The notes beneath the pieces were generated by a model that ran no database searches, was not told the origin of the DNA, and was given only the letters and a program-made list of their open reading frames with translations. This document shows positions 1 to 12,600 of a stretch of DNA of 64,000 bases, piece by piece. The stretch comes from Lycium barbarum (lineage: Eukaryota > Streptophyta > Magnoliopsida > Solanales > Solanaceae), in the NCBI RefSeq assembly GCF_019175385.1, contig NC_083341.1, positions 91,600,321 to 91,664,320 on the forward strand. The letters run 5' to 3'. A program made the position numbers and the translations under genes. Numbering within the stretch: position 1 is the first letter of the stretch; each line of letters begins with the position of its first letter.

Positions 1-610
1 GAGGGACACTATTTTTTTTTTAATTTTTATTGTTTTTTACGAAAACCAACGGAAGTCCATCGGTTATTTTTGAGGAAAAATGCTCAGAAGTCCATCCTAT
101 AACCGACTAACATCCGTCGGTTTTGTCCTGAGTAATTTGACCGATCTAGAGTTCTCACTAATTTTTCCCTTTTTTATAGTTCTCGTCAAATCTAACAAAC
201 AGAGTTCGATGAATATTTTGTCGAGACTAAAATTGTCAACTTATGGCAAACTTAAAGGACCAAAACCGTTAAGTGCATATTTAAAGGACTATTTTGAACC
301 TACTCTCATAGTTAAGGGACCGTTTTTGTTAACTTGTAACAAACTTAAAGGACTAAAACCGTTAAATGCATAGTTAAGAGACTATTTTGAACCTAGGAAC
401 ATTTTTGTCCTTTTCTCTTCTAGAGAGCATTGGGTATTGTTCGCATATATGTTTCAAAACTGAAAAAGGTCCAGCAAGTGGCAAATCAACCCAAACATTT
501 TCATCATAGCTCCGAATACCAACTCAGTCGTCTTCATCTCCGATCGGCAGCTAAATCCCTTACCATTGAAACACAGCGACAGTAATCGCTTCCTCAAATA
601 CAAATTCATC
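1..610. other. Upstream region of the peptidase gene, no ORF of note
   Basis: No protein gene is supported here. The first 160 bases are AT-rich and repeat short motifs of the form CCAACGGAAGTCCATCGG and CCGACTAACATCCGTCGG, as in subterminal repeats of class II transposons. The element type cannot be settled because the window starts inside it. From about 420 to 610 the DNA is non-repetitive and leads into the start codon at 611. That stretch probably holds the core promoter and 5' UTR, but no clear TATA box was identified. Confidence 0.45.
247..395. repeat. Imperfect direct repeat, period 93 bp
   Basis: The motif beginning CAAACTTAAAGGAC at 247 recurs at 340 as CAAACTTAAAGGACT. Both are followed by AAAACCGTTAA and then GACTATTTTGAACCTA. 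The two copies differ at a few positions. This looks like part of an old transposon end; no function is visible. Confidence 0.6.
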
Positions 611-3600
611 ATGTACAGAGCACTTAAGGTAACCCCTTCCACTAATACATTATTATTGCCCTATGTTTTTGCTATCTCAAAATGTTAATCTTAGATTGTA
701 TTGGGACCTTTTCCTTGTTTGGTTATTTAGATCTGATTTGATCACTAATACCTCTAGATGTATGCATCTTTCACCTCCAAAATTAGATTATGCTTAATTT
801 CTTCCATTTTCCTATTTAGTAAATTCTGAAATGTAACTGAGTATTTGAGATGTTGCTTATCCGTTGTACAGCTAAGTGTTTACTTCTTGTACGTGTAAAT
901 TTACGGGAAAAAAGTTATTTTTATTGCAAATTAAACGGCTACATGAAAAAGGAAAATTCAATGTAAAGTCGCAGATTATATAATAAAAGATCCATTGCAG
1001 ATGCATACTTTCATTTATACTAGGACAAGCTATTTTCTTGAAATGGTTTTTGAACTTCGTTTTTGAAATGGGACTATGACAAGTTACTTTATCAGTTAAT
1101 TTTTGAAAAATGATGCAATTTTTGTTTTTTCCCCTTGTGAAAATTAAAGTAGAGTGTGTTCTTTCCATTTTGATGGACCCGACAACAACAACAACAACAA
1201 CCCAGTGAAATCCCACAACGTGGGGTCTGGGGAGGGTAGAGTGTACGCAGACCTTACTCCTACCAAGGTAGGACGGCTGTTGCCGAAAGACTCTCGGCTC
1301 AATAAAAAACATAAAAAGAGGTCAGATAAGGCTAAGAGATTCAAAGCGATATGGAAATGAAGTAACGCAAGCGACACAGATAACATAGAATAATCAAAGC
1401 ACAGGAAATAACAGATAGTAGCATAAATCAGAGCACAAGAAATTATACTATGATAATGCGACTACTAATAAGACAGGATAATGAGACTATCTACTAGCCT
1501 TCTACCTTAATGTGGGTCCTCCAAACCCTCCTATCTAAGGTCATGTCCTCGGTAAGCTGTAACTGCGCCATGTCGTGTCTAATTAACTCTCCCCAATACT
1601 TCTTTGGCCTACCCCTACCTCGTCTGAAACCATCCATGGCCAACCTCTCACACCTCCGCACTGGGGCATCTGTGTCTCTCCTCTTCACATGCCCAAACCA
1701 TCTCAATCTCGCTTCTCGCATCTTGTCTTCCACTGAGGCCACTCCCACCTTGTCCCGAATATCGTCATTCCTAATCCTGTCACTCCTGGTGTGGCCACAC
1801 ATCCATCTCAACATTCTCATCTCAGCAACTTTCATCTTTTGAACGTGAGAAATCTTAACTGGCCAACACTCCGCCCCATACAACATAGTCGGTCTAACCA
1901 CCACTTTGTAGAACTTGCCCTTAAGTTGTGGTGGCACCTTCTTGTCACATAGCACTCCGGAAGCAAGCCTCCATTTCATCCACCCTGCCCCAATACGATG
2001 TGTGACATCATCGTCAATCTCCCCGCTGCCTTGCATAATAGACCCAAGATACTTGAAACTACTTTTCTTCTGGATGGCTTGGGTACCAAGCCTCACTTCC
2101 AAGCCAGCCTCCTGAGGTGCTTCACTAAACTTACACTCTAAGTACTCTGTCTTGGTCCTACTCAGCTTAAACCCTTTAGACTCCAGAGTTTGTCTCCAAT
2201 CCTCCAGCTTAGCGTTAACTCCGCTACGAGTCTCGTCGATCAGGACTATGTCATCCGCGAAAAGCATACACCATGGCACCTCTCCTTGAATTTGCCGCGT
2301 CAATCCATCCATCACCAAGGCAAATAAAAACGGACTAAGAGCTGATCCTTGATGCAACCCCATCACAACTGGAAAGTGCTCTGAGTCTCCTCCTACTGTC
2401 CTTACCCTGGTTTTGGCTCCCTCATACATGTCCTTGATCACCCTAATGTACGCCACAGGTACACCTTTAGCCTCCAAGCATCTCCATAGGATCTCTCTTG
2501 GAACTTTGTCGTAAGCCTTTTCTAGGTCGATGAATACCATGTGTAAGTCCCTCTTGACCTCTCTTGAAATCCTAAGATATCCCCAAATAATAATTAATTG
2601 TGTGAATCCACATACGCTTTTCTGCCATCAATCGGTAGTACTTTGGACCAGCATTATTAACAACTTGTTTGGATGGTTATTACTTATCGTTTCATAACAT
2701 ATTGTATTGTATCATATTCTACTGTATTGTTTTGAAGAATACAACGTTTGAATTGATTGCAATATTTTTCATTGTTACATAATGCCACGCATCAGCAATG
2801 TGAAGGACAAACCTGCAATATCATAAAGAAATGTAGGGTATGGGGTAGAGTTATATAAAAGAAAGGTAGGGTAAAGGATAAAGTAGGATCATTAAATAAT
2901 AGGCAAAGGCAAAATGAGGAAAAAAAGGTAACGACGGGACCACACGAAATCGGTCGTTACATAAAAAGAGACTTTTCGTCGTTACATAACAATGATTTAA
3001 TGATTTAACGATACTATACAATAAAATTTGAGTAACAATCAAACAAACATTGTATTTAAAGTAACAGTACAATAGGTTACAACCATCCAAACAAGCTGTA
3101 AAAGACATCCAGTTGTTGCCAAGGCCGGCTAGATGGGGAGGCCGCTAAGGCCTTTCCCATAGGCCCCATAAATTCGGGGGCACCATTTTTATACAATAAC
3201 ATATGTGTATATGTATCTTTTTTCTTAAAAAATGAAAAGTTAACCATTGGAATTTCGATAGTTACTTTTGAAAAAGATTACTAGGAATTATATGAATAGA
3301 TTATTTAGATCCTTTTCTTACCTCTGAATATAAATCTATTTGGGTCATATACATTTGATATTGGAGTAAATGACCTAAATATTAGTTCTTGATTTTTCCT
3401 TTTTATAAGAAAATTGTACCTCCACTTTTTTTTCTTCATCCAAATAGGCAAATACAAGGCCTGTAGTAGGTTGGACTAGATTGCATGCTCCTTTTAATTA
3501 TTAAAAGCATTCAACAAGAAAATTGAAGTAATACAACAACAACAACAACAACCCAGTGAAATCCCACATCTTGGGGTCTGGGGAGGGTAGAATGTACGCA

Positions 3601-6600
3601 GACCTTACTCCTACCAAGGTAGGATGGCTGTTTCCGAGAGACCCTCGGCTCAATAGAAGCATAAAAAGGGAGTCAGATAAGGTTAAAAGATTCAAAACGA
3701 TATTGCAATGAAATAATGCAAGCGACACAGTAAAAACAGGATAATCAAGGAATTCAAAGCGATATGGAAATGCAAATAACGAAAGCGGCACAGATAAAAT
3801 AGAGTAATCAAAGTACAGAAAGTAGCAAATAATAACATAAATCAGAGCACAAGAAATTATAATGCGCTAATGCGCCTACTAATAAGGAAAGATAACGAGA
3901 CTTATCTACTAGCCTTCTGCCCTAATGTGGGTCCTCCACACCCTCCTATCTAAGGTCATGTCCTCGGTAAGCTGTAACTGCGTCATGTCCTGTCTAATCA
4001 CCTCTCCCCAATATTTCTTTTGCCTACCCCTACCTCTTCTGAAACCATCCATGGCTAACCTCTCACACCTCCGCACTGGGGCATCTATGTCTCTCCTCTT
4101 CACATGCCCAAACCATCTCAGTCGCATTTCCCGCATCTTGTCTTCCACCGAGGCCACTCCCACCTTATCCCGAATAGCCTCATTTCTAATCCTGTCGCTC
4201 CTAGTGTGCCCACACATCCATCTCAACATTCTCATCTCGGCAACTTTCATCTTTTGAACGTGAGAGATCTTAACTGGCCAACACTCCGCCCCATACAACA
4301 TAGCCGGTCTAACCACCACTCTGTAGAACTTGCCCTTAAGTTGTGGTGGCACCTTCTTGTTACATAGCACTCCGGAATCTAGCCTCCATTTCATCCACCC
4401 TACCCCAATACGATGTGTGACATCATCGTCAATCTCCCCGCTGCCTTGCATGATAGACCCAAGGTACTTGAAATTACTTTTCTTTTGGATGGCCTGAGCA
4501 CCAAGCCTAACTTCCACGCCAACCTCCTGAGGTGTCTCACTGAACTTACACTCTAAGTACTCTGTCTTGGTCCTACTCAGCTTAAATCCTTTAGACTCCA
4601 AGGTATGTCTCCAATCCTCCAGCTTAGCGTTAACTCCGCTACGAGTCTCATCGATCAGGACTATGTCGTCCGCGAAAAGCATACACCATGGCACCTCACC
4701 TTGAATTTGTCGCGTCAATCTATCCATCACCAAGGCAAATAAAAACAGACTAAGAGCTGATCCTTGATGCAACCCCATCACAACTGGAAAGTGCTCTGAG
4801 TCCCCTCCTACTGTCCTTACTCTAGTTTTGGCTTCCTCATACATGTCCTTGATCACCCTAATGTATGCTACAGGTACACCTTTAGCCTCCAAACATCTCC
4901 ATAGGATTTCTCTTGGAACTTTATCGTAAGCCTTTTCTAGGTCGATGAATACCATATGCAAGTCCCTCTTCCTCTCCCTATACTGCTCCACCAGTCTCCT
5001 CACAAGATGAATGGCTTCTGTAGTTGAGCGTCCCGGCATAAATTCGAACTGGTTCTCTGAAATAGACACGCCTCTCCTCACCCTCATCTCCACCACTCTT
5101 TCCCACACTTTCATAGTATGGCTTAGTAGCTTGATACCTCTATAGTTTTCGCAACTCTGGATATCCCCCTTGTTTTTGTATAGAGGGATCATTACGCTCG
5201 ACCTCCATTCTTCGGGCATCGTTGCCGTCTTAAAGATGATATTAAACAACCTAGTCAGCCACTCCAAACCTGCCGAGCTCGCGCTCTTCCGAAATTCCCC
5301 AGGGATCTCGTCAGGTCCGGTCGCTCTTCCCCTGCGCATCCTACGGACAACACCCTTAACCTCCTCGACCTTAATACTCCTGCAATACCCAAAATCGTGA
5401 CGCCTCCCTGTATGCTCCAAATCTCCCAACACGATGTCTCTGTCCCCTTCTTCATTCAAGAGTTTGTGAAAATATGACTGCCATCTCTGTTTAATGAGAG
5501 TCTCCTCTACCAATACTTTTCCATGCTCATCTTTAATGCACTTCACTTGATCCACATCGCGCGCCCTTCTCTCCCGCACCCTGGCTAGCCTGAACAATTT
5601 CCTATCCCCACCTTTCTCTTCTAGTTCAGCATAGAGGCGTTCAAAAGCTGCCGTTTTTGCCGTCAAAACCGCCGACTTCGCCTGCTTCCTCGCTATCTTA
5701 TAAAGTTCCCTATTCGTCCATGTCTCCACCTCATCCTTGCTTTCTATCAGCTTCGCATACGCCATCTTCTGTGCTTCCACCTTCCCTTGCACTTCTCCAT
5801 TCCACCACCAGTCCCCTCGATGCCGACCACGACTACCTGTCGAGACTCCCAACACTTCCCTTGCTACAATCCTAATACAACTAGCCGTCCTATCCCACAT
5901 ACTGGTCGCATCCCCACTACTATTCCAGGCCCCCATATCCTTCAATTTCTCTTCCATCTCCAGGGCACTAGCCGTGGTCAAACTCCCCCATCTGATCCTA
6001 GGTCGATCATCCCCGACCCTCTTCTTCCTCGTCATCTTGATCCCTAAATCCATCACCAAGAGCTTATGTCGGGTTGTAAGGTTGTCCCTCGGAATGACCT
6101 TACAGTCTTTGCACAAACCTTTATCATCCTTCCTAAGAAGTAAAAAATCTATCTGAGTCTTAGCCGCCGAACTACGGAAGGTTACCAAGTGCTCTTCCTT
6201 CTTTGGAAAACTCGAATTGGCTATCACCAACCCAAAAGCTCTTGCGAAATCCAAAAGTAAAACTCCTCCTCCATTTCTGTCCCCGAAGCCAAAGCCTCCA
6301 TGCACATCATCATAACCTCCCGAAATAGACCCGATGTGCCCATTGAAATCCCCTCCCACGAAAAGTTTCTCAGTAGGCGGTATGCCTCCCACTAACTCGT
6401 CCAAATCCTCCCAAAAGCGCCTCTTCTCCTCCTCGCGTAAGCCCGCTTGCGGCGCATAAGCACTAATAATGTTCAAAGTGGTCCCTTCAACGATCACCTT
6501 AATCGACATCATCCTATCGTTGACTCTCCTAACCTCCACCACCTGATCCCTTAAATCACTATCTACTAAAATGCCTACCCCATTCCTATACTTCGATCTA

Positions 6601-9600
6601 CCAGAGAACCAAAGCTTATACCCGTCTACCTCCTTAGCTTTAGGTCCTACCCATTTGGTCTCTTGGACACAAGCTATATTAATCTTCCTCCTCTTAAGGA
6701 TCTTAACTAGCTCTATGGACTTTCCCGTTAACGTCCCAATGTTCCAAGAACCTACTCTCAGTCTAGATGCTCCTTTAACCCACTTACTCCTCCTAACCCT
6801 CGTCCCCGTCCCTGAACGAGAACATGACCCTAGTCTACCATCAATATCCAAAGCCACGAAAACGCGTTTGAACTAATAAATTAGTCAAAGGTCTAAAGTC
6901 AGCAAAATGTAGCTACAAATGTATGAACAAAGCATAGATATGAGAACCGGAGGTACCAACTCCAGTCGAAATGAACCTGATCGCCGCCGGAAAATACTGT
7001 TCACGGCGGGGGTACTGTTCACAGCGACCTGCAAGGGAGAAAAAAAAAAAAAACTATTGTCCGGAAAAAGCTGCCGGAAAAATTCGCCGACGACTGAGCA
7101 GCGGCTATCTGGCAGATAAAAAGGGAAAAAAGGAGAAGAGAAGAAGAAGAGGAGAAGAAAAAGGAAAAAGCGAAAGCAAAGTAAATGTAGCCGGAAAAGT
7201 CGCCGGCGTTACCTGGTCGCCGGTATTACCTGGATGTGATAGTGGCCGGAAAAGGATCTGAAATATCAGATATCAGATCTAATCTGATCTAAATCTCAGA
7301 TCTGAATGGTAAAGGGAAGAGGAGAGAGAAAGTTAGAGAACCTCTAATAGATACAAAATTATTCGAACTTTCAATTGTCTTTTTTGTATTTGTTTTTCTT
7401 TTCCTTTTTCTTGCCAAATTTTATATTTTTCTTATCTAAAATCAGCAAGGTCTTAAGAAAGATGAAATGGATCAATTATATAGTTTTGTACATTGAAAAT
7501 AAATTAGTAGAAGAAATCAATTAATAATGAAACATAACAACTTTGAATTTTAATTAATGTGTGTGTGTGCGAGCACATATTATCTTTAAAGAAAATTAAG
7601 GCCCATTATCATGGTTTGGCTTTAGGCCACCAAATTTGTTGAGCCGCCCCCGGTTGTCGCTTATAGAGATGAATCAATGTAAAGCGAGGGGTTAGTCCTT
7701 CATTGGCAAAGCCATGCACTTCAGAATATTGCGTGCTTCAGTGTGATCTCAACGACAAGTGGTCGATTTTTTGAATCTCAATGTTGAGGGGTTGGATTAA
7801 TATCGGCATTGTTGTGTATTGGATGCTGAGAATAATTGTTTTAATTGACATTTGATTATTATAGTACTAAATTCATATACTAGTGATATATTTTAATTTT
7901 TTGGTGATTGTGTGCTCACTTCTAAGACAGTACACTTTATTTCTCGCTTTTTGCTTCAAGCCCCATGGATATTTTCTCTTTTCTGTGTTTTTTCCCTTTT
8001 AAGAACACTGGTTGGAGTAATGGAATATTCTCCAACTTGTTTGACGAGAAATGCAAAACACAAAGGAACAATAAAAAAGATCCTCTGTTGGAAAATAAAC
8101 TATTCCCTGTGTCCTCCTTTTCCCAGGGTGTTTTGGGTAAGCACTTGTCATTCACTTCTGGTATTGTTGTGTGTTCTGAATGTTGAAAACTATGATAGGT
8201 TCGTGGAGGCAGTAGGGTCTTGGCAAGATTTTCAAGCTCAACTGCAGTTGCAACCAAGCCATCGGGGGGCCTCTTTAGTTGGTTAACTGGTGGCGGGTCA
8301 AATTCATTACCCCCTCTGGACTTCGCCCTCAAGGATGTTCAGCTCCCTCCACCATTACCTGATTATGTTGAACCTGGAAAGACCAAGATAACAACTCTCA
8401 CAAATGGTCTCAAAATAGCATCAGAAACATCAGCAGTAAGATCATTTAACATTCTTTTCCTGGAAGAAGTATTGAGTTAATTGTTACAGTGAATCCTAAT
8501 AGGTTCCAATTTATTGAGTTCAGAGCCCTGCCGCCTCAATTGGCTTATACGTAGATTGTGGCTCAATTTACGAAACACCAGCTTCATATGGAGCCACACA
8601 CCTCTCGGAACGCATGGCCTTCAAAAGCACATTAAACCGAAGCCACTTACGTATTGTACGGGAAGTTGAAGCAATTGGTGGTAATGTAAATGCTGCTGCC
8701 TCGCGAGAGCATATGATATACACTTCCGATGCGTTGAAAACATATGTTCCTCAAATGGTGGAGCTGCTTGTTGACTGTGTTAGAAATCCAGCATTTCTGG
8801 ATTGGGAAGTTAACGAACAGGTTCCCTTCTTATCTGTTTCCATCTTGGGTGTCCTTGAAATACAATATAATTCTTTCTTTGTGTAGGATTTGCGGTAATA
8901 TTATTCTACGCATGCAGCTTGAGAAGGTTAAAGCCGAGATTGACGAGTACTCCAAAAACCCCCAACACTTGCTTCTGGAGGCAGTTCACTCTGCCGGTTA
9001 TTCTGGTCCGTATGGGAACTCTCTAGCAGCCACAGAAGCCACAGTGAACAGGTTGAACAGCACTGTACTGGAGGAGTTCATAGCTGTGAGTGTCAAAAGA
9101 ATTGATCTCCTTTTTCAGCCACCCTGTTTTGGATCCAACTTTTTATTACTTTTTTTTTTTTTTGAAACGATAAGTATTAGATGTCGACTTCTTACTACTT
9201 TTGTAGAGCAATTTTCATTTTTTGGTGGTTTCTTATTCTTACAGGAGAATTATACTGCTCCTCGGATTGTTCTTTCTGCATCAGGTGTTGAACATGAAGA
9301 ATTGTTAAAAGTTGCAGAGCCTCTTTTATCCGACTTACCTAAGGTGCCCCGCACTGTGGAGCCAACACCTATGTATGTAGGAGGTGATTACCGCCGTCAA
9401 GCTGATTCAGGGGTGTGCCCTTGAAATTTCTCTCCTCTCTTGCCCCTCTCTTCCCCTCTCTTTGTACATGTGTTGATTTGACAACTAACTTGGTTTTATG
9501 CTTTCTCTAAAAGCAGATGACTCATTTTGCACTTGCTTTTGAAGTTCCTGGTGGCTGGCTTAAGGAAAAGGACGCAATGACTTTAACTGTTCTTCAGGTA

Positions 9601-12600
9601 TTTAATTTTCATGTAAACTATGATTATTGTTCAAGATTTCCCTTCTGGTTTCTGTTCATCAAGAAATTCATAGCCAGATGTGTTGATGGGCGTGCTGAAG
9701 AATGAGCAATGAAAAAAGAAAAACATTTTTAGGCTGTTGTTTAAAAAAGAAAAAGTAAATTTAGAATATAACCAAAGCAAGAAGTTCTGTCTTCCCATCA
9801 AAATAGCTTTCATGGGTTTTAATTTGCAGACTCTTATGCCATAAATTGTTTGACTACAACTTTTCTACTCCGAGTTGCACAAAAAATAACGCCAATTTTT
9901 TACTTTCTCTCACTATACTTTTTGCAGTAAACCAAATATCATTTTAACTCTTACTCTTACAACAAAAAACAATAATAGGAGATTGGAAAGGGCCTAAGCT
10001 TGAAGTATTACCATTACTAAGAGATCTTTGTATGATTTCAGAGTACAATACATTTATTCATGCTGTTATTTAGATGCCTCATGTGTCAAAAACTAGTCCA
10101 ACATGCGTTACACGGTACCTATGCTAGTCCGGACACCACAGTTGTAAAAAAATTAGTCTCTCTGCCCCACAAAGGCAGGGGTAAGGTCTGCGTGCATCCT
10201 ACCCTCCGCAGATTCACTTGTGGGATCACACTGGGCATGTTGTTGTTGTTGTATTATGTGTATCAGTTACCCAAGGTGTAGAAGGTAGTACATGTTCGGA
10301 GATTGTTAGTTCTGTATGCTTGCATCTTCTAATGAGACCAGAAAGTGAGTATTTCAATACAGGGTAAGAGTCTTATTTAGTGGGTTTTTATTGCTTTTTC
10401 CTGAAATCTAGAGGATTTACTGGTTACTGGATATTTCCAGCAGGAGGGGTATTTGCTGGAGATATATGGAGAAGATCGGGTGTAGTCTGTTCTAATGTCT
10501 TGTCACATTAGTGTCTATGAAGTTTGTTTGGAAATAATTTTGGTACTGTAGATTGTAAGATTTGTTTACTAATTGGTGTATGGGACCGTTTCAGAGGTTG
10601 GCTTAGGTCTTAGGTCTTATTTATAAACACCACTGTAGTGCTTCACATAGAGTTCATCTAAATATGATTTTTTGTAGCAAATGTTTTTCTTTAGATCGTG
10701 TAATGCAATACTAAACTAATGGTCGGTTGCCCAGGGGACATAGAAGTGATCCCAAGAGTGTTTTTTCTTCCGTTCTTTCTGTTGTCATTGATGTTGAACC
10801 ATCTTTTAAGCTTAACCAATAACCTAGCTATTATCCATCAGAAAAACTCCCAACAAAATCTGGTCCTCATAACTCATAAGAAAACAATTTTGTGTCATCT
10901 TTATCCCGATCTTGTGGTAAGATAAATCCTAGGAACACCACAAACTTTTGAATATATCAATTAAAGTGGAAAAAATGATTTATATTTGAAATTGAACAAT
11001 ATATTGATGCACATGCAAGAAACGTTTCTCTTAAACATATTAATAAAATCACACACATAATAAACTTGCAGTTGTGCCCTAGTGGTCAGTGAAGTGGGTT
11101 GAGAACTATAAGGTCTCAGGTTGAAATTCCAGCGGAGGCAAAAACACTAGGAGATTTCGTCCTATCTGTCCGACCCTCGATGGATAGAGTTGCCGGTACT
11201 TGTGTTGGTGGAAGGATACCACCGTGAAAAAACAATGTTGTAAAGAACATATGCATGTAAGTTGTCAATAAAATGAGAGGATTTATGCATGTACGTCTGT
11301 CTATAGTTTTGACAAATTCTTTGAAAGGTCAAAGGTTATTACTGGTCTTGTATATAGTAGTCAACAATTTGGGGACTTTGTTTACTAAGAGATAGTATGA
11401 GCTATAAATAGATATACAGCCATAACCTTACTTTGTGTCACTGTGATTATTTGGAGTATACATCTATGCGATAGTTTAGTGTCTGTGTTGGATGTGGTCT
11501 TGGATGGTAATATTAGTTGTGCATTTAACAGATGCTTATGGGAGGAGGTGGATCTTTCTTAGCTGGCGGTCCCGGAAAAGGGATGTATTCTAGACCATGT
11601 AAGTTGTCCATATATTTGCTACTTAATATGGCAGTTTAGCATACGCAGATCCATTTGACAATCACAATTTAAGAATCTAGATACCCTTTTCCTTCTTTTA
11701 AGAATCTTGATACGGTCAATTAAGTGAACGTCGTGATATTCATGTGGATTTTTACTGCTTACCATAGGCTATTGTCTTCCTTAATGTGGGGTATGTTTGA
11801 TCTTTCTCTTTCGTCTAAAGAAATATTCACTTCGGTTCTTCTCATTTTTCTGCTAATGTAATTATGCTACAATTATGAGCAGATCTCCGTGTCCTGAATG
11901 CATGTCCACAGATCCATGCCTTTTCCGCATTCAGCAGCATTTATAATGACACTGGACTATTTGGAATTCAAGCAGCCACAGTAAGATACCTATTACAAAT
12001 TTTTTCATTGTGATTTAGCTATCCAAACTTCATTTTTATGCAATGGTCCAATGGCTAATCCTTTACCTCTCTTAATATTAACTGTTTTATCTGGTATTTT
12101 CAGACTGTTTCTCAATCTTATACCTCAACTTTGTTTGAGATTATTTTGCTCTTTCCTTTTTCTTTTTCGTTTATAGCTATTATCTAAACTGAGTCTCTAA
12201 TATTGATGCTTTATTTGAGTGTCTAGGTGTGCTTATATATGTCTTCATAATGTGAAGCTTATCGTTTATGTTTGCTTACCCGCCTTACAGCTAACGATAT
12301 ACAGCACCCTCTCAATTAGATCTGTATACTTGAAATTGATGCTTGCAAAATACATTGGAACTTACTAAAATCTGACATCTAATAGAGACATTTTTATACC
12401 GCTATACATTCCTCGTCTGAGTACATTATCTATCTTCTCTAACTTTAAACTTGTTTTTCTTCCTTTGCTTGAGAAACATGTTTTCCAAATAATTCTTTTT
12501 TTTGAGGAATGCGGGTTATGAAAAGTAAGGAGTTACTCCCTCTGTCTCAATTTATGTGACTCTTTTTCCTTTTTAGTCAGTCTCAAAAAGAACTTTAAAC

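Larger units (their letters stand above)
3120..7652. mobile_element. Non-autonomous hAT element, split by a LINE
   Basis: The left end begins CAAGGCCGGCTAG at 3120 and the right end finishes GAGCCGCCCCCG at 7652. The reverse complement of the right end matches the left in about 8 of 11 bases. The flanks GTTGTTGC (3112-3119) and GTTGTCGC (7653-7660) agree in 7 of 8 bases, the duplication length expected for hAT. Without the LINE inside (about 3536-7370) only about 0.7 kb of hAT DNA remains, with no transposase ORF. The internal stretch near 3141-3185 (GGCCTTTCCCATAGGCCCC) is mirrored near 7601-7640. Confidence 0.6.
629..8198 (+). other. Intron 1 of the peptidase gene, 7.6 kb, swollen by transposons
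   Basis: The donor GTAACC follows codon 6 and the acceptor GATAG precedes the codon for V7. The intron contains, in order, a 5'-truncated RTE LINE (minus), a hAT element at 3120-7652, and inside that hAT a full-length-looking RTE LINE (minus). Between them lies AT-rich non-coding DNA at about 2553-3119 and 7653-8198. Both LINEs are antisense to the host gene, so their internal signals are not read in host transcripts. All other introns are under 2 kb. Confidence 0.8.
9598..11531 (+). other. Intron 6 of the peptidase gene, 1.9 kb, with two SINE remnants
   Basis: The donor GTATTT at 9598 follows the codons for TVLQ, and the acceptor CAG precedes MLMGGGG. It holds a TS-type SINE 3' end and an Au-type SINE, listed separately. 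The rest is AT-rich with no supported ORF. Confidence 0.85.

Noticed and set aside
1..130. CACTA transposon end (CACTATTTTT at 7)
   Set aside because: Only one end is visible and the terminal motif is too short. The subterminal repeats are suggestive but not enough for a call.
5657..6156. Plus-strand ORFs opposite the LINE polyprotein
   Set aside because: They mirror a real ORF on the other strand, have no domain and no promoter context.
6919..7261. ORFs in the purine-rich stretch right of the LINE ORF
   Set aside because: Low-complexity Lys/Arg/Glu translations of the LINE 5' UTR on the opposite strand.
11070..11150. Possible tRNA gene (A and B box)
   Set aside because: No cloverleaf or acceptor stem can be drawn. 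The downstream body is that of a SINE.
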